DNA from: Symsagittifera roscoffensis
Lineage: Eukaryota; Xenacoelomorpha; Acoela; Convolutidae
Direction of reading: 5' to 3'
Length of the DNA stretch: 64,000 nt
Assembly (NCBI RefSeq): GCF_963678635.1
Contig: NC_087064.1
Location: 80,327,526 to 80,391,525, forward strand
The notes beneath the pieces are model-generated. The model did not search any database, had not been told where the DNA came from, and saw only the letters and a program-made list of their open reading frames with translations. Shown piece after piece: positions 23,544-34,815 of the stretch; the stretch's first letter is position 1, and each line of letters starts with the position of its first letter. Both the position numbers and the translations under genes were made by a program.

Positions 23544-23885
23544 AGGCTTTTCTTAGTCAATCAAAAGTTCCGCTGAAATTATCGGTTCGATTGCTATCAA
23601 AAAATATAGCGAAGTAAGCCTATTATGACTTATGAAGGCAATAAAATTAAAAAACGAAAATTTTGAGGAACGAGTGCAAAATTGTTGAAAAACTTTCTCA
23701 AAAATTTGATGAGTTGTTTTGTAAAAAAGACCTTTATTGATAAGGAAAAAAAAGAAAATTGAAAAAACTATACCTTTTTCAAATTGTTTGGGCTAGTTAA
23801 GAGGCTCACTTTGATATAGTTTTAATAGCAAGTAAAACGATAGTTTTGGCGTTATTTTTGATAAACTAAAAAAAGCCAAGTAGAT
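23544..23885. repeat. Miniature inverted-repeat element, family M1 copy 1
   Basis: The left end has TTAGTCAATCAAAAGTTCCGC and GGTTCGATTGCTA. The right end holds the reverse complement of the same block before AAAAAAAGCCAA. The same family forms 56490-56908, and single ends lie near 21850 and 22215. Confidence 0.6.
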
Positions 23886-24714
23886 CATTTTTTTGTGTAA
23901 AACTGGCGTGTTGTTAAATAAAGTGCATCATTTTGTTTCTTGGAAAATTCGAATTAAGTTTTGTCCACCTTAATTTTCGTCCAGTGTTATCCCAACTTGA
24001 AAAAAACGCGTTTCAATTTTCCAGTTTTTTTTTGTCCAGATAATTTTAATCTGCACTATAGATACTGTTATCCATAAATATTTGATCAGCATAACTTTGC
24101 CAATGACATATGTAGTTATTAAGTAACAGATATAAGCATTGATTTAATCAACTTCAAAAAGGTGTATTTTTTTTCATTCTGCATATGGGTGTAATTTTAT
24201 TTCTATGCAAGATACCAACCATGACTCAAATGAGCGTTAAGTAATCAAGGAATTAAAATGAGCGTTAAGTTAAAGTGCTCTCTATACCTTTTCATAGTAA
24301 ATTATAAACCCGAGACTTCCTCTATCCTATCTAGTCTTCGTCATATTTACCATGGTAAGAATCCAAGATATTATGTTCCAGCAGAGCAAATTTATCGATT
24401 GGAAATAAAACCAAAAAATTTAAAACCCGACCAGAAGTCGAACTCTGGACGCTATGAGCTTCAAGCAAGTTCTGTTTTTTATAGCAATTGGTAAATTGAA
24501 CTACACAAAATGATTTCTTATGACAAACACCACTCAAACTTTTACACTGTGATACGAAGGGTTGTTTTATGAAAGGACCAGATTGAAAGAAGCAAGAAAA
24601 ACGCTAATAAGGTTTTCACCCTTGCGATAAACAGGGACGTTGCGAACGCGTACAAGACTATTTCTTCCAAAAACAAACTTTGTGCACAATTCCCACGTGA
24701 AAACGACGCATCTT

Positions 24715-24850
24715 TTTCACTTGCTTTTTAAGAGCTTCAAAATTAAGGGTCATTCTGCGCTTTTGGTGCAATTGTAACAGCAATGATTAAACTAGCAAAG
24801 TCCTGAAGTTCGATTACAGTCGGAGATCTGTTTTTCTTAACCTAAAATTT
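24715..24850 (+). mobile_element. tRNA-like SINE (third family), second copy
   Basis: It contains GCGCTTTTGGTGCAATTGTAACAGC (degenerate A box) and GAAGTTCGATTACAGTCGG (B-box like). It is followed by sequence related to the 22465 tandem unit, so the SINE and that unit travel together. Confidence 0.5.
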
Positions 24851-25381
24851 TCCGCTATTTCAGACTATTGTCTGTCATCTTATTTTTTTTCGGCTTATTT
24901 TCCACAACGGATCTTTTTTCATGCTAAACTTTCTTTTCTAATTTTCCCAATGCTCTAATAAAATTTTTAACGGTGGCGGTAGTTTAGTTCCAGATTGTTT
25001 TTGGTATAATTTCCAAATGTTTTAATTTCTGTTGACTGGAGACAATTTTTTGATTTTTTTGTGCAAAGCTCAACTTCGCCTCGCTGTCTTAATATGACTC
25101 GTCAGGAAATATTGTCAAAGATGTGAATCAAGTTTTTCATATATACTAATTGACCAATAACATAATCGATTTTTGCAAAAAACGTACCTTTAACATGTTT
25201 ACTTTTTGCTGATTTCTGATAAAGAAGCTTTATGTGGGGTAAAAATAAACAGGAGGTAAAAATCCAAAGGTCAAAAAAATATGTGGATCAAGAATATAGT
25301 GTCAAGATGCGCCTTTCTACCTTTTTTGTTTGTTTGAATTCAATTGACGCCTTGTTTATATTTTAAAACCTGAGCTAAACG

Positions 25382-25765
25382 CAGACTTGTTAACGGGCCG
25401 CCATAATTGAGGCCCGGCCCGGCCTGGCCCGATATAATTCAAGTCGAGCCCGTTGGAGGCCCGATAAACAGGGAATTTATTAAATATCGGCCCGTTGGGG
25501 CCCGTTGCTGCTTTTTTGGTAAAAAACAAATTTGTTTCAAAACAATTTTAATTAATTGTTTTACTTATTTATAAAGACCTTTTTTAAAAGCCATGGAAAC
25601 CATTTCAATTGTGAATCGGCATTGAACTTAGTAGTCATGTCGTTTAGCACACTGCAAGCTGTACAGTTCGCACTGAAACATAACATTAGTTAGTCAATGA
25701 AAGTAAGGCCCGTTGGGGCCCGTTGACAAAATTGAAAACCTCAGCCCGGCCCGTTGACAAGTATG
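25382..25765. mobile_element. Non-autonomous hAT element (MITE) with 8-bp target duplication
   Basis: Terminal inverted repeats are CAGACTTGTTAACGGGCC at the left and the reverse complement of CATACTTGTCAACGGGCC at the right. The flanks carry the exact 8-bp direct repeat GCTAAACG (25374-25381 and 25766-25773), the size typical of hAT transposases. Subterminal regions are strings of GGCCCG and CCCGTTG motifs. The 384-bp interior encodes nothing evident. Confidence 0.85.
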
Positions 25766-28059
25766 GCTAAACGTTTAAATCATTGTTGGATTTTACTGTA
25801 AAATCAATCAATTTTTGTTTTCGCATTTTGCCTCGTTTTTGCACTTTTGCTAGTTTTTTATCGTTAATTTTGATAGTTTCATGTTTTCAAATGCTGAATC
25901 TAACTTGCCTTAAGCGATAATTTTCAATCAATGTTTCGAATCTTTTCCATTGCCGCCGCTCCAGTAATAAGATTAATCAAATAAACATGCACGGAAAATA
26001 GCTTATGCACCTTTTTATGTATGCATAACTAGTAACTCTTTGCAGCGCTAGCCTCAGCACAAATAAAAGAAGGATGCATTTTTGTATGAATCTGTTTTTT
26101 GAAATTGTTTAAAATAATGGCTAATTTTTTCACTCAAAAAGTAGATTTGTAATCGCTGAGGTTTTCTTATTACTCAGCTGATATTTTCTGAGTAGGAGCT
26201 GCAATCTACAAATGCATGACTGTAATTACGTTCTAATAAATTGACAAAAAAAACTTCAAGGAAATAATTGCTCCCAAAAAACAAATCTAAAAGAAATCCA
26301 GGATTCCAATTACTTTCAACAGATGAAATTTTATCGAAAAAAGATGAACCTTCAACAAATTTGTTCTGTGGGAACTAAGTCGACAAAATAAGATGACTGG
26401 CGATATTCCGAAATAGCCGAAAATTTTTCGTTTGCGAAAAAAAAACAGGTCCCGATTTACATAAATCTGCAAGCCTTTGTCGTCCCTAAGATTGGTGTTA
26501 CAACTGCACCAAATGCGCAGAATATTACTTAAAAATGAATTTAACAATGCAAGTAATATATATAGTACGCTTTTGCATGCGAGTTCTGTGAACAACGTTT
26601 TTGACTGGAATGAAGTATCTTAAATGCGTTTAAAACAATCTTGCTTATTTCAAGGGTGAAAAATTTTTAGGTAGGTCTTTCTTCGCACTTGCGAGATCAA
26701 ATTTCTTAAATTCGATTCTTTTTTTTTCAGGAAAAAAGCCGTATTACAATGTAAAAAATTGTGTGATGTTTATTATAACCTGTAAAACATCATTTTGTAG
26801 ATTGCAATTTCCCAAATGCTGTAATAAAACAGCATCTGTTTGAAGCTCATAGGGAGTGTCCGGGATTGTACTCCCCGATGAAAATAAGGTATTTTTTTGC
26901 CCCATCGCTCCTCTTCTCAAATATTTTTGGCATATTTTTAGTTTTTTAATCAATCAAGGTAATGTTATTCAATGAAACATAACGTCTAGGGTTCTAACCA
27001 TGTTATATAGGACGGTTGAAAAACGAAAAAGTTTTTGGCCGTTGATTTTCCGCCTTTTAGTTTTCAATTGAAACTTCGTTGATTTCTTCATCGAATAGTC
27101 AGTTGTTTTCATCGTGTTGGTCTTTGCGAGATTTTTTGTTCAAATTGCGACCAAATCTGTTCCTTAGACCAAATACTACTTGTTGCGAACCTAATAATTT
27201 GTACGTTGAAAAAAACAATTTTTTGATTATTTTGTGTCGCAAAAAGTTTTTCAGATTAGTTACAGCAGATCAAACTGTTTAGCTGCTATGTAAGCTAACT
27301 ACTAACTTTAAGACATTTTTCGCCGTTTCGCTTCTGAGCTTGATTTTTTTTTAAATTTACAGCCAAATTTTGTTGTTTATTTTTAAGATTTTAGAATTAT
27401 AGTTCAAGTTGAGGCATAAAACAATTTTTTCATAATAGTTGTTGCTGCCTAAAACCAACCTAAGTTTATAAACAGTTTTTTGTACGTCGATTTGTGCTGA
27501 CGATTATCAGCACTTTTCCTCTTTTTTGTAAAAGGTATCAAAAAGTTCCGCTAGCAGACTCTCTTGAAACGTTTTTTTTTTATTTTTGAGTTGCTGAAGT
27601 CGGAACAAACGTTCGGTTATTGATGATTTCCTGCGATCGTCAAAGATCTGACAAGTTCTTCAAGTGTGGCTTCTATGAAAACGAGTGTAATAGGAACGAG
27701 ACAATTTTTCAGGGGAGGCGCTTTTCTTAAATCTTTTCCCGAAATAACATTGGCGGCCAAAAGCGCATCAAATTTTTATCCAGCAAAAATGTTTTCTGCA
27801 AAAAAATGCTTTACCTTGACAGCGATTTGCGTAGAAATAGTTTTCAATTTATATCTGCATAGATTTTGAGCCTTCAAAGTTTTATGAACAAAACTAATAT
27901 AAACTAAGAATTGATGAACTAAACCAAATGCGTTGATTTTCTTGAACTTGTTTTCGCTATAAAATCTCGGTTTCATTTATTGGTTTGATCAAATCAAATT
28001 CAAAACGTAGTCAAAATAACTTAACGATAACAAGGAGACACAGGAGTAATGACTGTCTG

Positions 28060-28425
28060 GAGTACTCAGAAATTTTTCTAGGGGGGTCGGGTTTTCGAAA
28101 ACATTTTGGTTATTTTGATGACATTTTTTCAGGACGACCAAACTGAATTTCTGAGATCTCCGAAAATATTATAAGGACGTATTTTATGAAAATTTGAGCT
28201 TTCTTTTAAAAAATGACCAATAAATTGCGTTTGTTTTTTGGCACGCGCTCACGCTTCAACCGAAGGCGCGTTTAGAAAAATTTTGAGGTCAGCCAGCCAA
28301 AAATGAATTTCGTAAAATTATACCAAAGGGGGACCCTTTGATAAACTTGGCAACCGGAATTGAGGGGGCAGGGGAGGGGGGGGGGTCGCCTTCACCGCCC
28401 CCTCGGCACGCTACTGATGCTATTT
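28060..28425. repeat. hAT-like miniature element family, copy 2
   Basis: The copy runs from about the AGGGGGGTCGGGTTTTC stretch to CCGCCCCCTCGGCACGCTACTG. It shares with copy 3 the internal block GGTCAGCCAGCCAAAAATGAA and a GGGGACCCT motif. A guanine run lies near 28375-28386. Confidence 0.55.
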
Positions 28426-29238
28426 TAGAGCGCAGTAAACTTCTAGAATCATATATGATTGCGACATTTTAATAATGCTTAACTAGTTTGGTCAAACTAG
28501 ACCAAGCTGCTTTTTTGTAGGTTGCTGGCAATCGTATAATTTATACTCGGCTATCAAACCAATATTAGACTGAAAACTTAGAAATCCGAAAGTCCTACCG
28601 CTAAAATGAAAATTGCAGAGTGAACAAATTTTGAGACTTCAAGCCGAAAAATTACTCGAAGTTGTGTTTTTCACATCCCCCTGCCCCACATTTCAAATTT
28701 TCTAACTATTTTGATAGTTTTTTTCTACGCATTATTCTGACTTAATACATGATGTTACGATTTAAAGTAAGAAAAACAATTTTTTTTCATCTTTCACAAA
28801 AAACTTGCTTGTTTGTTCAACATGTCAAGTTTCTGCTTTATGAAAATATTTAAGATAGCTTTTCAAAACCAATTCGTTCAGAAATCCAGCACCTTACAGA
28901 GCTTAATTATTATGAAGTTACCATTTTAGAAGCCGATTTGAATTGTCACTATAAAGCTAGAAGTCTGTTTACAGGTGCCATACAATAGGAAAGTGAAAAA
29001 AGTCCGGACAGTTTCACGACTTAAGTAAAATAAAATGACTACTTTCATTAACATTTGAAAATTGTTTGGCGGTAAAACTGTCCAAGCCAGAACTATATGT
29101 TCCAATGTCAGAATGTTTGCAAGTCCCAGTTTTAATTATTAAATCAATAATGATCAATCGGTTATGGTTTCCTTTTGACATGCTTCTTTAATTGTAGTTG
29201 TTTTGCACTTGTCTTCATTCAGTGTCTTCTAGAGTCTC

Positions 29239-29439
29239 CTAGGAGTACTCTGCCTCGTTAATCATGGACATGAACTGCTGGAAAGAAAGCAGGTGACGGG
29301 AGTCCTGGGATGGAGAGAACTCGGAGAAGATGCTGTGCAGCTCCTCGTCTGTCAGTTGTTTTCCGAACTCCCGCAGAATGTTGCCGACGTTATCAGCGCT
29401 TATGAGTCCATCGTTATCCGTGTCGAGTACTTTGAACGC
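29239..29439 (-). CDS. Centrin-like terminal exon
   Basis: 67 codons with acceptor ATTAG at its 5' side and a TAG stop. It holds the EF-hand loop DTDNDGLISADN and a degenerate last EF-hand (SPSQDSRHLLSF) that lacks most calcium ligands. Confidence 0.85.
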   Translation of the reverse strand, partial: AFKVLDTDNDGLISADNVGNILREFGKQLTDEELHSIFSEFSPSQDSRHLLSFQQFMSMINEAEYS

Positions 29440-30522
29440 CTAATTTTTTCAATATGAACATGATTATATAAGATTGAGAAAAAAACTGACATGATATTTG
29501 AGGAGACGTAAAAATTAACCATTACACACTACGAGATATGTTCTCATTTTTACCTTTTCACAGAAATCAAGCAGAAATCACGCAGTCCCAGCAGAATGAT
29601 GGTTAGCAATAACATTGAGTTGGCTAGGAATTCAGTACATCTTTGCTTGTTTTTCACCTTGTTTAACATATCTTTTCGTTTCATTTGGCTTATTTCTTTT
29701 TAATATTTCGGGAATTTTTTTAAAAAGTACCTTGTCCAGTTCGTCTTCCGTGACAGGGTCGCAGAACTCGTCCAGTAGATCTCTAACAAAATGAGGGAAG
29801 TCCACAATCGAGGACTCCCCTGATGGTCTCTTTGTCATTGCTCACTACCATTCGCTGCTTGTTCTTCTCCATTATCTCCATGCATTTCTCTCTCGATTTG
29901 GAGAATCCCAAATCCTGTAATATTTTGAACAACTTCAACTGTGGAGTTTGTTCATTTTTTGATATTTTTGAAGCACGAGTAATTCAAAAAATCCATGGCT
30001 TGGTCCAGACTAAAATTGGCACCCCAAAAATGGTCCCTTGTGTGCGTGTGCGACACTATCAAATTTAATTTCTTGAAAATTATAAAAAGAAAATTGTTCA
30101 AGAAAACGTTCTTCCTGCAGTATATTTTTTGGTAAAATGTTTTCTACCATAAGATCTATTATAGTTAGAGATGGATAGCTTGTTGCTAGCTTTTGGAAAT
30201 GGCTGTGCGTTTGATTATGACAGGAAAAACGAGACGAAATGGTTCATTTAAAAACAAAGATTTTGTTCAGTAAACAGGAGAAAATAGACGAACATTGGAC
30301 TAAGCTCATTTTTAAAATTATTCTGAAGTAAAAAAAAACTGGAGTCATTAAACAAGTTCTTCTATGCTAAAAATTTTCAAAACTAGCTGATTGGCTGAAT
30401 TTTCTCCAGCCTCTGTCAACAGCTTAGAAAGTTTGTGCAAAAAAAAATTAATTTTAGTAATTTTTAGAAAAAGTAATTATTCTCTCCCTCAATAGTTAGA
30501 TAGCTTTTACCTTCAGAGCAAT
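29239..30522 (-). CDS. Centrin-like EF-hand calcium-binding protein, 3' exons
   Basis: Three minus-strand pieces join in phase 0: a 12-nt exon 30511-30522 (IALK), 29731-29914 and 29239-29439 (TAG stop). Together they read like a centrin: ...IALK-DLGFSKSREKCMEIM..., then SSIVDFPHFVRDLLDEF, TEDELDK-AFKVLDTDNDGL, ILREFGKQLTDEELHSIF and LLSFQQFMSMI. Centrins are calcium sensors of centrioles and basal bodies. The one clear loop is DTDNDGLISADN, with D, D, D and G at positions 1, 3, 5 and 6 but Asn instead of Glu at 12. Exon 29731-29914 is 184 nt and changes frame unless one base is lost near a GGGG run, so it has a 1-bp error or a mutation. Upstream exons are not found; they may lie in the gap or beyond the retroelement. 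A general EF-hand relative of centrin is the alternative. Confidence 0.7.
29731..29914 (-). CDS. Centrin-like internal exon with apparent 1-bp frameshift
   Basis: The acceptor is AATATTACAG and the donor GTACTT. The first part reads DLGFSKSREKCMEIMEKNKQ, the last part SSIVDFPHFVRDLLDEFCD in a frame one base off. With 183 rather than 184 nt both ends would be in phase 0. The GGGG run near 29816-29821 is the likely place. Confidence 0.7.
30511..30522 (-). CDS. Candidate 12-nt microexon (IALK)
   Basis: On the minus strand TGTGATTGTTTTCAG precedes ATTGCTCTGAAG and the donor GTAAAAGC. The four codons Ile-Ala-Leu-Lys sit where centrins have VAMR before ALGF, directly before DLGF of the next exon. 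Confidence 0.5.
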
Positions 30523-30635
30523 CTGAAAACAATCACATGCCGTTAAAAAGTAAATATTGTAGGTAGGCCGATTGTTCCCGTTACTTTTCTGGGAGGGAAG
30601 GTAAAAACAGAGGCGAAGTGGAGCTTCGCAAAGTC

Positions 30636-30835
30636 NNNNNNNNNNNNNNNNNNNNNNNNNNNNNNNNNNNNNNNNNNNNNNNNNNNNNNNNNNNNNNNNN
30701 NNNNNNNNNNNNNNNNNNNNNNNNNNNNNNNNNNNNNNNNNNNNNNNNNNNNNNNNNNNNNNNNNNNNNNNNNNNNNNNNNNNNNNNNNNNNNNNNNNNN
30801 NNNNNNNNNNNNNNNNNNNNNNNNNNNNNNNNNNN
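30636..30835. other. Assembly gap of 200 Ns
   Basis: Exactly 200 unspecified bases, a conventional gap size rather than a measured one. It could hide upstream exons of the centrin-like gene. Confidence 0.99.
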
Positions 30836-31447
30836 TTTTCGGCAAATTGTTTCTTCAATTTTTTTCTCACTTTAGTTTTACAAGATCAACTAACATAGGT
30901 GTGAAGCTATTTCAATTTCAAACTCTACAAAATGAGATTTTTCGAAGCAAAACCTACCACGTTTGAAATCAATGGGTCCATACACCCATTTTCGAATTCG
31001 CAGCCAATAATTGGCTTGAGGCTCGATGTTGCTTAAGATTTGCTTGTTTAACTGATTTTTTTACACTTGGTTAACTTGAGTAATTTGTGGTTCGCAAATA
31101 GAGCATGGAAAACTAAATAATGATTAAAAACAAAAGCTACTTAATTAAGAAAAGACGTCAACAAAAATACTCAAACAAAAAATTCACATCGCGATTCGAA
31201 GAATATATGTCGATAGATAAAACATTTAGCTGAAAATGGCATAGCAAAAACTGGGATATGTAACTAAGCCGCTGAAATAAGGTTTTAAGGTTTTTAACTG
31301 AAAATAAATTGTCTGGCCATGAAAAATAGTTTATCTTTGCAAGCATTTCATTCTTAGGCAATTATACCAAAATCACACAAACCAAAACATCCCTGCGAAA
31401 TGCAAAAATACAAATTACAAGTAAAATAACTGAATAAGCTGAATTTA

Positions 31448-31866
31448 GAACAGTGGCAGGGGCGGATCTAGAATTTTCTCGATTGGGGCGAATTTTCAAA
31501 AGAAATTCAAAAGGTTTGTCGATCTTTTTAAGACTGATCAAATTGACTCTTTGAACTCCCCAGCACACTATAACGACCCTATTTTGACCAAATTTTCTGC
31601 GCCGCAAACAAAGTTTTGAAAAACACGCCAAAAATTGTGTTTCTATGCATTTTTTGGAATATTTTGACCAAACATCGCGTTTTTTGGCGCGCTCTCCCCT
31701 CAATTTTAGTATACATTGGTCCCAGTGGCGCCTTTAGAAAAACTTCAGGGACAGTCAACCAAAAATGGATATTTCAAAATAGTAAAAGGGGACCCTCTGG
31801 CGTGGCAGGGGATCTAATCCCTGAGGTGGTACGTCCGCTCCGCCCCCTTTTAAATACGCTACTGAA
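31448..31866. repeat. hAT-like miniature element family, copy 3
   Basis: It begins CAGTGGCAGGGGCGGATCTAG and ends CCCCCTTTTAAATACGCTACTG. A second CAGTGGCGCCTTTAG start near 31724 suggests a nested or shorter version. No convincing 8-bp target duplication was seen. Confidence 0.55.
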
Positions 31867-32404
31867 TAAAGGGGTTAAAAAATCAAACAATATCAAAATA
31901 GGGCTGAGCAGGTTTGTTAGGCTGAGCAGCAAGGAATGAGCTGTTGGGTTCATTTTAGAGAAGATGAACCCTGTGACCCTGTGATCATTAATTGCTTTTT
32001 GTATGTCAACGAAACCTATTGAAGCTAGAAATTTAGAAGAAACTGAAGAATTCTACAGGCAATTTTTTCTCAGAAAAAATTGCATATAATTTCGGTACTA
32101 TGTGTATGTCCGTATAAAAACACCCAGCACACACTTGCGTTCGTTTTTAGCCAATTGATGTTCCACCACACGCGGGAACTTCCAATGAACTTCTCGCTTG
32201 CTTTCTTGCCGCCCCTTCATGAGCTAAAACTGCAACTTGCGCAATTTGTTGAAATTTTGTTTGCTCATGATAAATACACAAGTCTGCTCGCAAATCATGG
32301 CAAGACATCATCTCATTACTTTTTCAAATTACCAAACCAAACATTAAGCAAAAATTCAAAACCACACATTGAACAAAAACATCGAGATTAAAACTATGTT
32401 CGCG

Positions 32405-33068
32405 GGTTGACCAAAAATGCTTGTCATACAATTTTCATAATAGAAAAGTGCTTGTCATACAATTTTGTACAATTCCATACGTACAAAAAATTGTAGGAAA
32501 ATTCTACTATAAACATGTTTTCTCATATATGAAAACTATATGTAAAACATTTTTTCATAAATTAAATTTTTTTTTTGAGTTTTGCAAAAATGTTTTAAGT
32601 TTCGTCCGAAAACTCCGTAACGAAATATTTTCTGACAGAAGAATTTTTTTTTGACAAATTGATGTATATCTTACAATAATGAAGCGTTAAAAATCTCCAG
32701 TTTGGTTTCCCATAAAATTCTTTAGTCAATTTTTATTCTTTTCTTTGAGAAATTCAGCCTAGACTTTGTTTTAGACAAACAATAAATTTTTGCATGCAAA
32801 ATGTTTTTTTTTTCGAAAAATGCCGAATTTAGCATAAAAATGATATTGCGCCTTAAAACTGATGCTAAAAAATTCACTAAAGTTTTGGATTCTTAACTTC
32901 GGATTTTTAATATTTTTTGTAGAAAGTAAGAATTGCTTATCATACAATTTCCATTTATGGAAATTGTATGATAAACATTTTTTCCATGCACTCAGTGTAT
33001 GAAATTGTATGATAACCATTTTCTCGTATAGAATTGTCTGACAAGCATTTTTGTGTATGGAGGTCAAC
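32405..33068. mobile_element. Terminal-inverted-repeat element built of a repeated motif
   Basis: The left end GGTTGACCAAAAATGCTTGTC matches the reverse complement of the right end, which reads GACAAGCATTTTTGTGTATGG then AGGTCAACC. The motif CTTGTCATACAATTT or its complement occurs at least six times, near the ends and around the palindrome at 32947-32971. The interior has no coding potential I recognise. Confidence 0.6.
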
Positions 33069-33984
33069 CAGGGATAATAGACAATTTTATTATAGCAGAG
33101 TACGTTTTTGTTGTCATATTTTTGTGGATAATAACCAGTTAAGGATTAAAAGGGAGAACGGATTTGAAACACATCCTCAAGATCTCAAGCCCTTTGCCAC
33201 TCAAAGAGTCCCCCTTGCCTGTCCAACCTGAAAACTTTTTACAAGCGCCTTTGGCGTCAATAGATACTAACTTTGAAGGATGGGGGGAGGTGAACGTGCA
33301 CTGAAAAAAAAGGCAAGTTTAGGTCAAAAGCGCTGAAAATTTTCTAAAAAAATAGGTTCTTTATAACGCTTTGGAGAGCTCGAAAAAAATTGGTTGACCA
33401 AATACAAATGCTAGGATGCTTCTGAAAAAAAATTATGTTCAAAATTCTCTTGAGAAAATCCTGGATCCTCGTCTGGTATTAACAAAAAATCAATTTGCAG
33501 CTAACTATCCAATTGAAGTAAAATCAGGCTTCATCATCAAAAAAGATTGCCAATTACTTCTACAAAAAAGCAATATCACTCTAGAATTTAACGAAAAAAG
33601 GAGGGACTATAAATGATTCTTACCTTTTGGTCAGCGAAACCACAGCGAAAGATACCATTTTTGTTTTATCTTCAATTGAGAGAAAAAAAAACACTTTAGC
33701 CTGTATTTCACAATGAATAAATGAATTCCGCGCTTTTGGGAAATTATCTTAAAAATACTGCTAATTAACAATTTAAAAGCTTTCGGGAATTCCTTTTAAG
33801 TTCAGGATCTCAAAAATTGTCGTTTAAATCAAGGAAAAGCACTTATTAGCAGATAATCCTGCATAAGTAAGCAATTACTAAGTGACCAAATCCAAATCTT
33901 TAAAGTGTTCCACTATCGCAAGTCTTGATCTAATCTTACAAATGAAATAACCCTAATTTGCTTTCCACGTTGCACTTTTATATC

Positions 33985-34170
33985 TACAGGAAGCTCTGGG
34001 ATTTTCTCGAGGGAAGGTCTTGGTCGACCAAGTTGATTTTCCGGGCTCTTAGTCGGTCCGCAAAAAACTGGCATCCTTAAAGAGTGGCTAAAGTGGGATC
34101 CTTTAGGTTGTCAGGGGGTCCAGTTCCTGAGGAATATGGCGGAAGAAACCCCTTCCCCCTAAATCCGCTG
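33985..34170. repeat. hAT-like miniature element family, copy 4 (truncated)
   Basis: It has the GGGATTTTCTCGAGGGAAGG start and the CCTTCCCCCTAAATCCGCTGC end of the family, with about 180 bp between, shorter than copies 2 and 3. Confidence 0.5.
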
Positions 34171-34337
34171 CTGTTCATAACAAAGATTTTTTTTCTAACC
34201 AACAATTTTTTTTTTTTGTAAAAATTGGCCGGACTTTGTCTCAAAAGCTGGAAACACTGAAAACGCCAAAGGATCATTCGCGTCAAGGGCAAAGAGTACG
34301 TCATATGGTCTAATTTCTTTTAGCTTTTTTCTCTAAA

Positions 34338-34403
34338 ATGAATCATGTCGTTGTTGTTGTGAAGGCCCTCGCCGCCTTTGTGTGTTACTGTGGCTTTTTC
34401 AAG
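34338..34403 (+). pseudogene. 5' half of a small ORF split by the retroelement
   Basis: ATG at 34338 opens 22 codons starting MNHVVVVVKALAAFVCYC, a likely signal peptide, ending exactly with the target-site copy CAAG (34400-34403). The frame resumes at 53205 on the far side of the element and runs to a TAA at 53468, for 109 codons in total before the stop. TTTCTTTTAG just upstream could be a splice acceptor. I do not recognise the protein. Confidence 0.45.
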
Positions 34404-34815
34404 TGAGTTAAGACCGATGTGGTTAACTCATAGAGTAATTTCGGATAGGGTACACCGTCTGCTCGTCACGCTATCTTATTTTCGGCCGGATAGATTCGTG
34501 CAACTTCTTAGTCTAATACCGATCCTAATCTTACTCTTATACTTTCTAGTCTCAGGGTGTTTAACTAGTCTCTGCTAGGCTCAATAGATCTAGGGTATAC
34601 TGGTTTATTGCGGCTGCTGAAGTTCTCTTGGAGAGGCAACTAATTTCTAAGTTAAATTCAAATCTCTCTGGTGCTGAAATTACAAGTAATTTCAGCACTT
34701 ACAAATAAGTGGATTGTTAGTTAGATGGATTATGATTGGTTGATATTGAATACTTTACAGTGGTGAAAAATATCCAATTTATCCAATCATAAAATATAGC
34801 TTAGATCAGGTTCCA
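34404..34815 (-). repeat. 3' LTR of the giant element
   Basis: 412 bp, direct repeat of 52791-53200. It contains a 13-bp perfect inverted repeat around AA at 34671-34698. On the minus strand it is preceded by the purine-rich CCCGGATGGG, a plausible polypurine tract. Confidence 0.93.

Larger units (their letters stand above)
18900..29130. other. Intergenic region without recognisable genes
   Basis: No reading frame here shows a domain, a splice-linked pattern or coding-like composition. The content is AT-rich sequence with homopolymers plus the repeats listed separately. Short open frames on both strands look random. Confidence 0.55.

Noticed and set aside
31616-31939. 107-codon plus-strand ORF
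   Set aside because: It lies over a miniature transposon copy on both strands and shows no domain.
30836-34337. Upstream exons of the centrin-like gene
   Set aside because: No minus-strand frame with a first EF-hand and suitable splice sites was seen; it may lie in the gap or beyond 53.2 kb.
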